From positions 1 through 64,000 of the forward strand of contig JAVVSB010000003.1 of assembly GCA_036654415.1 (NCBI GenBank): a stretch of DNA of 64,000 nucleotides, read 5' to 3'. The translations under genes and the position numbers were made by a program. Positions within the stretch are counted from its first letter, which is position 1, and the number at the start of each line of letters is the position of its first letter. Positions 42,129 to 50,737 of the stretch are shown here, one piece after another. The notes under the pieces are model-generated. The model worked only from the letters and a program-made list of their open reading frames with translations, did no database searches and was not told where the DNA came from. This stretch comes from Mucinivorans sp036654415. GTDB taxonomy: Bacteria > Bacteroidota > Bacteroidia > Bacteroidales > Rikenellaceae.

Positions 42129-43196
42129 ATGGCTGGGATTTACATTCATATTCCTTTTTGTAGGCAAATCTGCAACTACTGTGACTTTTACCACTCAGCA
42201 TCGCTCTCTAACAAAGAGGCGATGGTGGAACGGATAATGTCAGAACTTACTGAACGCCACAGTGAAATAGACATCCCGCGTACACTCTATTTTGGCGGAG
42301 GAACCCCATCGGTACTATCTACTACTGAGGTGGTGAACTTTGTAAAACTGGTGCGTCATCTGTGGGGGGTAGTTGATTTTGAAGAGGTGACCCTGGAGGC
42401 CAATCCAGATGATTTGACTCCAGAATACATATGGGGGTTAAAGGAGGCTGGCGTGAATAGGCTAAGTATTGGAATTCAATCTTTTAACGACGACCATCTA
42501 GCACTAATGAATCGCCGCCACTCAGCAGAGCAAGCCTCTAAGGCTGTGTCAAATGCCCAAAAAATTGGCTTTAAAAACATTACAATAGACCTTATCTACG
42601 GGTTGCCATTTATGACCGTAGATCAGTGGCAGCAGAATCTAGATAAGGCAATAGGCCTTGGGGTCCAACACATCTCGGCCTATCACCTGACCATTGAAGA
42701 GAAGACCATCTTCGGCAAGCGAGCATTAAAACCTGTGGCCGAGGAGGTGTCGGAGTTACACTTCAATATGCTACGAAAGAGTCTATGCAGCCATGGATTC
42801 GACCATTACGAAATATCTAACTTCGCCCTACCTGGCCATCGTTCATGTCATAATTCAGCCTACTGGGATGGCACCTCCTATTTGGGTGTAGGACCATCAG
42901 CACACTCGTACGATGGAAAAAAACGCCAGTGGAATGTGGCAAGTAATCGACTCTATTTGGCTGGAGCACCACGCGACAGCGAAATATTAAGCCCAAGAGA
43001 TAAATATAACGAGCGAATAATGACCTCATTACGCACAACTAAAGGGCTAGATATCAATGGAGATGCAGATATTATGAGCAGGGCTCAATTATTCTTGTCC
43101 AGTGGTGACTTATTCCTTGAACAAGGATTCCTTAAAATTCCGCCCGAGAGATTCCTAATTTCGGATTATATTATCTCTGAACTATTTGAACAATAG
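42129..43196 (+). CDS. hemW: Radical SAM heme chaperone HemW
   Basis: A 355-residue radical SAM protein, long mis-annotated as an oxygen-independent coproporphyrinogen III oxidase. The 4Fe-4S motif CxxxCxxC is at Cys11, Cys15, Cys18 (PFCRQICNYCDF); SAM-binding segment FGGGTPSVL follows. The HemW-specific CHNSAYWDG is present and the Cys-rich N-terminal extension of HemN is missing. HemW binds heme and delivers it to respiratory proteins. The 3' end overlaps the convergent dusB by 31 nt. The near-leaderless start is described under findings. Confidence 0.95.
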   Translation: MAGIYIHIPFCRQICNYCDFYHSASLSNKEAMVERIMSELTERHSEIDIPRTLYFGGGTPSVLSTTEVVNFVKLVRHLWGVVDFEEVTLEANPDDLTPEYIWGLKEAGVNRLSIGIQSFNDDHLALMNRRHSAEQASKAVSNAQKIGFKNITIDLIYGLPFMTVDQWQQNLDKAIGLGVQHISAYHLTIEEKTIFGKRALKPVAEEVSELHFNMLRKSLCSHGFDHYEISNFALPGHRSCHNSAYWDGTSYLGVGPSAHSYDGKKRQWNVASNRLYLAGAPRDSEILSPRDKYNERIMTSLRTTKGLDINGDADIMSRAQLFLSSGDLFLEQGFLKIPPERFLISDYIISELFEQ

Positions 43197-44203
43197 ACGG
43201 TGGTAGGAGCAGCTGAGGTCATATCATAGTCACCCCATTGCTGAGCGATTCTATCCAAAATGGCACTGACTCCAGCAGCAGTGGGCTCTGTAACAAGTTC
43301 GACACGAGTGGTACGAAAATTAGGCAGACTGCGGAAATAACAACTCAGATGGCGGCGCAACTCCAACACCCCTACTCGTTCGCCCTTGTACTCCACCGAG
43401 AGGGCAAGGTGTCGTTTGGCCATAGCAACTCGCTCTTGCACAGATGGTTCTGGCAAGCTCTCGCCAGTTAATAAAAAATGACGCACCTCGTTAAAAATCC
43501 AAGGTCGACCATAAGTAGCACGACCTATCATCAGTCCATCAACACCATACCTATCAATCATCAATTGAGCTTTGGCACCAGAATCCACATCGCCATTACC
43601 GATAATGGGAATATGGATGAGCGGATTATTTTTAACCCTTCCTATCAAGGTCCAATCGGCCTGACCTTTATACATCTGAGCACGAGTGCGACCATGGATG
43701 GTAAGGGCCGATATACCGACATCTTGCAACCGCAAAGCTATCTCCTCTATGTTTTTATTATCCTCATCCCATCCCAAACGTGTTTTGACCGTGACAGGCA
43801 GGTGAAGCGCTTGAACAATCTGGCGAGTCATCTCGACCATTAGTGGTACATCGCGCATCATACCAGAACCAGCTCCGCGACCTGCAATCTTTTTGACGGG
43901 ACAACCAAAATTTATATCCACCAATTCAGGGCCAGCCTCCTGAGCAATAAGAGCCGCATGGACCATGGCATCTATTTGATTCCCATATATTTGTATGCCC
44001 ACAGGACGCTCAGTATCAGTTATATGTAGTTTGGCAATAGAACTCTTCACATCACGAATCAAAGCATCGCTAGAAACAAACTCTGTGTACATTAAATCAG
44101 CTCCAAAATCCTTGCACAACATTCGGAACGAAACATCGGTAACATCTTCCATAGGGGCAAGCAGTAAGGGGTTGAGCCCCAAATCAAGTTCTCCGATTTT
44201 CAT
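43166..44203 (-). CDS. dusB: tRNA-dihydrouridine synthase DusB
   Basis: FMN-dependent enzyme that reduces uridine to dihydrouridine in the tRNA D-loop. The 345-residue protein has APMEDVTD at the N-terminus, the active-site Cys101 in DINFGCPVKKI, the FMN/TIM-barrel region GNGDVDSGAKA and MIGRATYGRPWIF, and a C-terminal helical RNA-binding domain. Its ATG overlaps the stop codon of the TrpF-like gene (ATGA), so they are coupled. Confidence 0.96.
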   Translation of the reverse strand: MKIGELDLGLNPLLLAPMEDVTDVSFRMLCKDFGADLMYTEFVSSDALIRDVKSSIAKLHITDTERPVGIQIYGNQIDAMVHAALIAQEAGPELVDINFGCPVKKIAGRGAGSGMMRDVPLMVEMTRQIVQALHLPVTVKTRLGWDEDNKNIEEIALRLQDVGISALTIHGRTRAQMYKGQADWTLIGRVKNNPLIHIPIIGNGDVDSGAKAQLMIDRYGVDGLMIGRATYGRPWIFNEVRHFLLTGESLPEPSVQERVAMAKRHLALSVEYKGERVGVLELRRHLSCYFRSLPNFRTTRVELVTEPTAAGVSAILDRIAQQWGDYDMTSAAPTTVYCSNSSEII

Positions 44204-44754
44204 AGTCTATATTGTTTTATAAGTCGCTCAATTTGTACAATATCCTTACAGCCAAAATCTCTCTCCAGAGAATCACAACTGTCAACACCACAAAAAAGGG
44301 GATTATCAATAGGCTCGGCCATGTGTTGTACATCAACAAAGAAAGGGGTCTCACCTCGATAATGCAGGGGGACAAAGTGGAAGACAAACTTATTACACAC
44401 ACCTTCGTACCGCTCTATTTGGTCAATGTTTTCGTGGCTAAAACTTTTGATTACCTCAAGCCCCTCAGCCGAAAGTAACTCGCAGATGTGGGAAGACTCA
44501 GCACCACAAAGTTCAACCCCCGTAAGGGAAAAACGTCCTGCAAAAGCCGCAATACGTAAAGGCGTTTCGTCCTGGAAAATACCTATCTTACGCATGAGGC
44601 GCGGCAGGCGACTAAGCAAAGACTCGTCAACCTCACCCATATAACGGACAGATGTCTTACAAAAGTTAAACGCCACATAATCAGGCCTTAAAGCCACCAC
44701 CTTAGCAATGGATTCGGGGTCACGTAGAGAGCTTATTTTAATGAGTTTCACCAC
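44200..44754 (-). CDS. TrpF-like protein (phosphoribosylanthranilate isomerase fold) lacking catalytic residues
   Basis: A ~184-residue protein of the (beta/alpha)8 TrpF fold. The N-terminus VVKLIKISSLRDPESIAKVV aligns with the TrpF start, followed by the D/Y segment DYVAFNFCKTSVRYM and the middle VELCGAESSHICELL. It ends CGVDSCDSLERDFGCKD, parallel to the VDVSSGVE...G.KD end. The catalytic Cys of KICGI is replaced by Ser (KISSL) and the usual LLD is FVFHF, so the catalytic Asp is also lost; the GGL phosphate loop is degraded. No other trp gene is near. Start taken as the GTG at 44754, overlapping the epimerase stop. Probably non-catalytic, or catalysing something else (inference). Confidence 0.65.
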   Translation of the reverse strand: MVKLIKISSLRDPESIAKVVALRPDYVAFNFCKTSVRYMGEVDESLLSRLPRLMRKIGIFQDETPLRIAAFAGRFSLTGVELCGAESSHICELLSAEGLEVIKSFSHENIDQIERYEGVCNKFVFHFVPLHYRGETPFFVDVQHMAEPIDNPLFCGVDSCDSLERDFGCKDIVQIERLIKQYRL

Positions 44755-45721
44755 CAAAAATAGAGTTACAGGTATCAGAAAACTGAGAATAACGAAAATC
44801 AACTGTCCGCTCGATGAGCGAACCGTCGTAAAGTGTCTTACCAAAGAGGAAACCCAACATGGCTGGAGTGAGTGGCGGATGGCGCATAAACATTTGAAGA
44901 ATAAAAATCACAAAACGAGCCAACCAACGCGGCACTCGAAACCATGGCCGCAAACGATAGTTGGCACTGTTCAAAGCACAGATAAACTCCCTAAAGGAGA
45001 GGTTAAAGCCCGAAATAAGATAGCGATGGCCCCAACTTTGAGGCTCCTGTGAGAGCAGACGCATAGCATGAGCCACATCCACCACATCAACAAACCCCAT
45101 AACGCCATCAGTATAAAAAGGCATACCAGTGCGGCGCACCCAATCAAAAATAGGTTTCATCCCACCTCCAAGACCGCCCAAGATAACCGATGGATTGACC
45201 ACCACGCACCTTAACCCCAAACCATGGCTACGCCACACCTCATTCTCGCTCAGAAATTTACTCTGCGCATAGCACGAGGAGTTTATAATATTGGTAAACG
45301 GTGTTAACTCCGTAATCACCTCGGGATAGGGCACAACACCAAGAGCTGCAATGGAGCTCGTATGAACTAATAAAGGAGGTGTAGGGGCAGAGAGACAGGC
45401 CTGAACCACATTTTGTGTAAGCTGTACATTAGTGGCCACAATGTCGTCATTGGAGTTAAAATTCACAAGAGCCGCTGTGTGAAAAACGACGTCAGCATCT
45501 GAAATAAGAGTACAACTTTGTTCAAAATCAGCAATATCACAACTCACCAAAACAACATTCTCAGTTGAAAAACCATAACGAGCAAGCACACTACCCAACT
45601 TGGCCACAGAGGACTCTGAGCGAAAAGGAGCCACCACAGTGTATCCCCCTGCACGCAAAAGTTCCACAACCAAATGGCTTCCTAAAAGCCCTGTAGCTCC
45701 AGTTACTACTGCCCGTATCAT
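44738..45721 (-). CDS. NAD-dependent epimerase/dehydratase (extended SDR)
   Basis: A 327-residue extended short-chain dehydrogenase/reductase: nucleotide-binding VTGATGLLGSHL at 6-17, the catalytic Ser/Thr near 121-123 (VHTSSIAA), and Tyr151-xxx-Lys155 (YAQSK). The C-terminal domain includes RPWFRVPRWLARFVIFIL. Members act on nucleotide sugars, sterols or dihydroflavonol-like substrates; this one resembles 3-beta-hydroxysteroid dehydrogenase/NAD-epimerase type proteins. Substrate unknown. It begins 9 nt after topA and overlaps the TrpF-like gene. Confidence 0.88.
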   Translation of the reverse strand: MIRAVVTGATGLLGSHLVVELLRAGGYTVVAPFRSESSVAKLGSVLARYGFSTENVVLVSCDIADFEQSCTLISDADVVFHTAALVNFNSNDDIVATNVQLTQNVVQACLSAPTPPLLVHTSSIAALGVVPYPEVITELTPFTNIINSSCYAQSKFLSENEVWRSHGLGLRCVVVNPSVILGGLGGGMKPIFDWVRRTGMPFYTDGVMGFVDVVDVAHAMRLLSQEPQSWGHRYLISGFNLSFREFICALNSANYRLRPWFRVPRWLARFVIFILQMFMRHPPLTPAMLGFLFGKTLYDGSLIERTVDFRYSQFSDTCNSIFGGETH

Positions 45722-45730
45722 TGTTTTATG

Positions 45731-48136
45731 TTATTTCTTGACAACTGTTTTTTTAACAGCAATTTTCTTTGTCGTCGTACTCTTTTTGGCAGGCTTAGCC
45801 ACTTTAACACTCTTTTTTACTGGAGCTACCTTTTTCTTCTGCACTGTGGCTGTACCATTTTTCTCACCCTCGTCAACTAACGACATAGCCGATTCCAAAG
45901 TGAGTAACGCAGCATCGATAGTTTTGGGGATACGGTAATTTTTTTCGTTGTAAGAGATATAGGCCCCCCAACGTCCATTGAGCACCTGAAGTCCTTGAAG
46001 TTCAAAATTATGTATCACACGATTACGTTCCTTCTCGCGTTTGGCCTCGATGAGCTCAATGCACCGCTCGCAACTGATGGTGTATGGGTCATCGCTCTTA
46101 TCGAGTGAAGTAAATATACTATTGTGGCGAACATACGGGCCAAAACGGCCAATTGCCACCACCATATCTTTCTCTTCGTAAGAACCAGCCACACGTGGCA
46201 AGGCAAACAAAGAGAGTGCCTGTTCAAGGGTAATACTTTCAATAAGCTGACCCTTACCCAAGCTCGCAAAACGTTTATCCTCGGCCTCACCAATTTGCAC
46301 CATCGGGCCATAACGACCAACACGCGCCATAACTGTCTTACCAGAGGCGGGGTCAAGGCCTATAACACGCTCAGAACGTGCATAATCAGAACTCTCATTA
46401 GCTTTAACTATATTACTATGAAAAGGGGTGTAAAAGTCACCCAACATCTTACGCCAACCTAACTCTCCGTCAGCAATTTTATCGAACTGTAGTTCGACAT
46501 TAGCCGTAAAATTATAATCCAAAACCTCAGGAAAATTAAGTTCAAGGAAGTCAGTAACAACCATACCTATATCGGTGGGGAAAAGTTTTTGCTTCTCACT
46601 GCCGAAATTTTCGGTTTTAACCTTGCGCACAATTTTACCTGTTTTGGCAAGAGTCATCACACTAAATTCACGCACTCCCCCATCTCGGTTCTCCTTAACC
46701 ACGTATCCTCGGGTAATGACCGTGGATATCGTAGGGGCGTAGGTAGATGGGCGACCGATGCCCAACTCTTCAAGCTGTTTGACAAGCGAGGCCTCGGAGT
46801 AGCGAGATGGCCGCTGAGTGAATTTCTCAGTAACATCAACCACCTGGTAATGCAAAGCATCGCCACTGTTAACCCGTGGCAAAATTCCCTGTTGTTCGGA
46901 CTCAGTCTCATCATCGTGCGACTCAATATAAAGACGCAAAAAACCATCAAACTTAATAACTTCCCCCTGAGTGACAAACCGTTCGGAACGGTTTGAAATT
47001 TCTATTGAGATGACAGTTTTTTCAGTCTGAGCATCGGCCATCTGCGTGGCCATAGTACGTTTCCAAATAAGCTCATAAAGGCGCTTCTCGGTGGGGGTAG
47101 CTCCAGCCGAAGAACGACGCATCTCCGTAGGTCGAATAGCCTCGTGAGCCTCCTGAGCCCCTTTACTCTTGGTTGTGTAGTGACGAAATTTATAATACTG
47201 TTCCCCGAAAGTAGAGACAATGGTCTCTTGAGCGGCAGAGGTAGCCACGGCCGAAAGGTTGACCGAGTCAGTACGCATATAAGTGATAAGACCAGCCTCG
47301 TATAGTTTCTGAGCCACCGACATAGTCTGACTAACCGAGAAGCCCAATTTACGCGACGCCTCCTGTTGCAAAGTGGAGGTGGTGAATGGAGGAGCAGGGA
47401 TTCGTTTGGAGGGAGTAGTGGTAACATCAATAACCTTAAAGGCAACATCTGAACCACTGAGCGCACTTAAAAAATCAGAGGCCTGCTTCTCGCTTTGAAA
47501 ACGATCCTTAAGTTCAGCCTTAATTATCTCGCCAGATGGAGTTGCAAATTCAGCCGTCACACGCCAATAAGGCAATGAATTAAAACCCATTATCTCACGC
47601 TCGCGCTCCACAATCAACTTGACTACCACACTCTGCACACGACCAGCCGAAAGCGAAGGCTTTACCTTTTTCCACAACAGAGGCGAAAGTTCAAAACCAA
47701 CCAAACGGTCCAACACACGACGCGCCTGCTGAGCATCGACCAGTGCATGGTCAATGTCGCGAGGGTGGTCAACAGCCGTAAGAATAGCATTCTTGGTAAT
47801 CTCGTGAAAAACAATACGTTTAGTTTTTTCAGCCTCCAAATTCAGAGTCTGTTCCAAATGCCAGGCAATAGCCTCTCCCTCGCGGTCCTCATCGGAGGCT
47901 AGCCACACCATTTTAGCACTCTTGGCCAAACGCTGTAACTCTTCAACCACCTTTTTCTTATCCTCAGACACCATGTAGGTCGGTTCAAAACCAGCCTCAA
48001 TATCAATACTAATTCCCTTTTTATCCAAATCACGAATATGACCAAAACTTGATTTGACCAGGAAATCAGCCCCTAAAATCTTTTCGATGGTCTTGGCCTT
48101 GGCCGGAGACTCAACAATGACTAAATTACTCTGCAT
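45731..48136 (-). CDS. topA: DNA topoisomerase I (type IA) with Lys/Ala-rich C-terminal tail
   Basis: A 801-residue type IA topoisomerase. The TOPRIM domain starts MQSNLVIVESPAKAKTIEKIL and has the metal-binding SDEDREGEA near 81-89. The catalytic Tyr286 is in GLITYMRTDS. A single zinc-binding-like CERC near the C-terminus and three C-terminal repeats are recognisable, followed by a low-complexity tail of Lys, Ala, Val and Thr (about the last 50 residues) that probably binds DNA nonspecifically. It relaxes negative supercoils. First gene of an operon with the SDR, TrpF-like and dusB genes. Confidence 0.96.
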   Translation of the reverse strand: MQSNLVIVESPAKAKTIEKILGADFLVKSSFGHIRDLDKKGISIDIEAGFEPTYMVSEDKKKVVEELQRLAKSAKMVWLASDEDREGEAIAWHLEQTLNLEAEKTKRIVFHEITKNAILTAVDHPRDIDHALVDAQQARRVLDRLVGFELSPLLWKKVKPSLSAGRVQSVVVKLIVEREREIMGFNSLPYWRVTAEFATPSGEIIKAELKDRFQSEKQASDFLSALSGSDVAFKVIDVTTTPSKRIPAPPFTTSTLQQEASRKLGFSVSQTMSVAQKLYEAGLITYMRTDSVNLSAVATSAAQETIVSTFGEQYYKFRHYTTKSKGAQEAHEAIRPTEMRRSSAGATPTEKRLYELIWKRTMATQMADAQTEKTVISIEISNRSERFVTQGEVIKFDGFLRLYIESHDDETESEQQGILPRVNSGDALHYQVVDVTEKFTQRPSRYSEASLVKQLEELGIGRPSTYAPTISTVITRGYVVKENRDGGVREFSVMTLAKTGKIVRKVKTENFGSEKQKLFPTDIGMVVTDFLELNFPEVLDYNFTANVELQFDKIADGELGWRKMLGDFYTPFHSNIVKANESSDYARSERVIGLDPASGKTVMARVGRYGPMVQIGEAEDKRFASLGKGQLIESITLEQALSLFALPRVAGSYEEKDMVVAIGRFGPYVRHNSIFTSLDKSDDPYTISCERCIELIEAKREKERNRVIHNFELQGLQVLNGRWGAYISYNEKNYRIPKTIDAALLTLESAMSLVDEGEKNGTATVQKKKVAPVKKSVKVAKPAKKSTTTKKIAVKKTVVKK

Positions 48137-48157
48137 ATAAAAAACTTACTAAAAATT

Positions 48158-48185
48158 AAAATGCACAACTCGCATTGTGCATTTT
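48158..48185 (-). terminator. Terminator after DUF4270 gene
   Basis: An 11-bp perfect stem (48158-48168 with 48175-48185), 6-nt loop, followed on the minus strand by AATTTTTAG. Confidence 0.8.
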
Positions 48186-48203
48186 TGTTCTCACTCCAAA
48201 AAA

Positions 48204-49583
48204 CTACTTTATCATAGTATATGTTAAAATCAACAATGGAGGATTGTCGGAGGCGGAACCGTAAACCACGGAACGAGCATAGGTTAATATTTTGCCAAAA
48301 TCAGGCAAAAGCTGTACATCATAATTGGTTATACTACCAGTAAAGAGACGCTGGACATAACCAGTAATATCCTGTGAGTAATAACCCACCGAACGCGAAA
48401 GCAATCCGCCTATATTAGACGTATAATTTTGACTGTCATAAACATCTCTAAAACCATCGTAATCGGGAAGATATTTCCCTTGATTGACATTAAAATAGAG
48501 AACTAATTTTTGCCAGGCTTCATCATAATTGGTCGCTGTTTTCTCAACCATATCCCAACGTAACTCGGCTCGATGAATGGCTATATTTTTAAAACCCTTA
48601 CTTTGAACCTCTTTCTTAAGACGTTCAAAATCATCTTTTCTAAAACGCACCTTAGCTGATAAACCAGCCATCCCTTGAATATAGCAACGTTCTTGAACTG
48701 TCATAGTATCACCAATGGATGAGACACGGACACCTCCTCTAGAGGGGTCAGCAGTCGAGAAGTCGTGACCAATAAGCATAAGATTAGTGTTATGTGGTGT
48801 TTGGTTGGCATCCCAAAAAATCAACTTTTGACTTAATGAGTCATTCAAAGTATCTCCCTTGAAATTATGATACCAAAGGGTCATAGAAGAACCAGACAAC
48901 GAGAGATTATAAGCTATCCCTTTGTTCCCGCCAACAACAGGTCTTACCCTAAAATAGAGCCCATTGTAACGACGATGGAAACCAGTATCACTTAGGTATA
49001 CGTTTTTATTAGATTGAGTGTTATCCATTAGCTTCTCGCCAAACCATTTAGGCAAATGCTTAACAACTACTAGATTAGAGTTTTTTACTTCAAATGTTAA
49101 CAAGGGGGCATCCTCTTTAATATATCTATCCATACTAAAGTTGGTATAGTATGTACTATCACTGTTGAAATAATAGCCATTAACCTCAAATACATCAATG
49201 GTTAAGGTCTTTGTGGTATCACCATGTGGTTCCATAAAAGTCATACCCAATAAAATAGAGTCCACAGCAGCCTTAGGGCCAAAAAAACCCTCTTCGGCAA
49301 AACCCCAAGGGGCATAATTAGTAAAAATAGACATTTTGGTAGAACCAACCAAAGGGTCTATAAGCTCGCCTATTGATTGTTTAAGACTAGTTATAGCCTT
49401 TAAAGAGTCAATCTTTACAGTATAGGTGTCAAACCTAAAACTGCTATCCACCTCAGTGGACATTATCTGAGAAGGGGGAATCATCCCATTACCAAAAAAT
49501 GACTCATTGTCAACACACCCACACAACAATGCCACCGCAAAAAGTGGTGCCAAAATCCTATTTCTTAGAAAGTATCTGTTCAT
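48204..49583 (-). CDS. DUF4270 lipoprotein
   Basis: A 459-residue exported lipoprotein with a short signal (FAVALLCGC, Cys22) and the DUF4270 layout: CVDNESFFGNGMIPPSQI after the lipobox, YTNFSMDRYIKED, and a beta-rich remainder with GYYSQDITGYVQRLF. Role unknown; the family is a constant companion of the half-length glycogen synthase in Bacteroidales. The start ATG at 49583 overlaps the glycogen synthase stop region by 26 nt, so the two genes are translated together. A longer in-frame start is at 49610. Confidence 0.87.
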   Translation of the reverse strand: MNRYFLRNRILAPLFAVALLCGCVDNESFFGNGMIPPSQIMSTEVDSSFRFDTYTVKIDSLKAITSLKQSIGELIDPLVGSTKMSIFTNYAPWGFAEEGFFGPKAAVDSILLGMTFMEPHGDTTKTLTIDVFEVNGYYFNSDSTYYTNFSMDRYIKEDAPLLTFEVKNSNLVVVKHLPKWFGEKLMDNTQSNKNVYLSDTGFHRRYNGLYFRVRPVVGGNKGIAYNLSLSGSSMTLWYHNFKGDTLNDSLSQKLIFWDANQTPHNTNLMLIGHDFSTADPSRGGVRVSSIGDTMTVQERCYIQGMAGLSAKVRFRKDDFERLKKEVQSKGFKNIAIHRAELRWDMVEKTATNYDEAWQKLVLYFNVNQGKYLPDYDGFRDVYDSQNYTSNIGGLLSRSVGYYSQDITGYVQRLFTGSITNYDVQLLPDFGKILTYARSVVYGSASDNPPLLILTYTMIK

Positions 49584-50376
49584 AAAAATCTCCGTAATAT
49601 TGAAAATCATTTGTTTCTCTCTGTTCGTATTGCAAAACTGGCTTATCTAAACCACTGATATACTCCACCAAAGCCGTGTTAACATCAGGGGTCTCCATCA
49701 CCACTCCATCGGCGTATTGCAAAGCAAAACGCATCAAATTATCATAAGTAGGCTCAGAAAGTGCTCCCATCTCGGTGGCACGAACACCCTCCTCCTTAAG
49801 TTTAGCCTTAAGAGCTGGACTCATCATCCCCTCAAAATCATCACCATAGAGTGAAATAAGCACTTTAGCCTTACTAAAAATGGGGTCATCCTTAAAAATT
49901 CGCTTCAAATAGGCAGGCACAATAGCACTCATCCAACCATGACAATGAATCACCGAAGGTGACCAACGTAACTTTTTGACCGTTTCCATCACACCGCGAG
50001 CAAAAAATATAGCACGCTCATCATTATCACCAAAATAGATACCCTCTTCATCTTTTACCGTAGATTTACGCTGGAAATAGTCGTCATTGTCGATAAAATA
50101 TACCTGAAGACGAGCCCCAGGTATAGAGGCAACTTTAATAATTAACTGATGGTCAGTGTCATCAATAATCAAATTCATACCCGAGAGACGAATAACCTCA
50201 TGCAACTGATTGCGACGTTCGTTAATACTACCGTAACGAGGCGTAAACAGACGTATCTCGTAGCCCATTTCCTGCATGGCTTGAGGCAAATAACGGCAGG
50301 TATTAGCTACAACACCTTCGTCGGGTAAATACGGGGTTACCTCGGAGCAGACATACAAAATCTTGGCACTATTCAT
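49558..50376 (-). CDS. Glycogen/starch synthase, GT5 N-terminal domain only
   Basis: A 272-residue protein that corresponds to the N-terminal (acceptor) half of GT5 glycogen synthases: ILYVCSEVTPY at the start, IHCHGWMSAIVPAYLKRIF near the middle, and a C-terminal YEQRETNDFQYYGDFYEQIL. The donor-side GT1-like half is missing and the KxGG motif is DEGV. Such half-proteins are a known Bacteroidales form; catalysis may require or be replaced by the full GT4 synthase at 51962-53251. The -7 box is at 50485-50492. Confidence 0.85.
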   Translation of the reverse strand: MNSAKILYVCSEVTPYLPDEGVVANTCRYLPQAMQEMGYEIRLFTPRYGSINERRNQLHEVIRLSGMNLIIDDTDHQLIIKVASIPGARLQVYFIDNDDYFQRKSTVKDEEGIYFGDNDERAIFFARGVMETVKKLRWSPSVIHCHGWMSAIVPAYLKRIFKDDPIFSKAKVLISLYGDDFEGMMSPALKAKLKEEGVRATEMGALSEPTYDNLMRFALQYADGVVMETPDVNTALVEYISGLDKPVLQYEQRETNDFQYYGDFYEQILSKK

Positions 50377-50484
50377 TTTTTTATTTTTTTATAAAATTCA
50401 TCCGACAGTCTCTTATTTAATATAATTCATTATTTAAAAAATAGCAAACCATACAAAAACAGACAATCAGCACATTTTATTCTG

Positions 50485-50492
50485 CAAAGTTA
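50485..50492 (-). promoter_or_regulatory. -7 promoter element for GT5-DUF4270
   Basis: TAACTTTG on the minus strand matches TAnnTTTG; a weak TTCTG lies 19 nt upstream. The leader to 50376 would be about 105 nt. Confidence 0.55.
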
Positions 50493-50551
50493 CTAAAAAA
50501 ATTTAGATTTACAGAATAACAACGTCATATTAGTAACTATATTACACAAAA

Positions 50552-50578
50552 AGAGCGTCTTTTAGAAAAAGACGCTCT
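50552..50578 (-). terminator. Terminator after GH57 gene
   Basis: A 12-bp perfect stem (50552-50563 with 50567-50578), 3-nt loop, followed by TTTTTGTG on the minus strand. The rest of the 361-nt spacer (50377-50737) holds only this hairpin and the -7 box. Confidence 0.9.
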
Positions 50579-50737
50579 GGAATTAAGTCTCTATAAACTT
50601 GAGAAACTTTTTAATTTCTCTCCAGCATTCTCTTATCGCTTTTATTCTGTCTGTTTTTATCTAATTTGAAAGTCGTAGTCCACCACTGCCTTCATCAAAT
50701 CATCTAAAAAACAACTTCAAAAAGAACAATAATAAAA

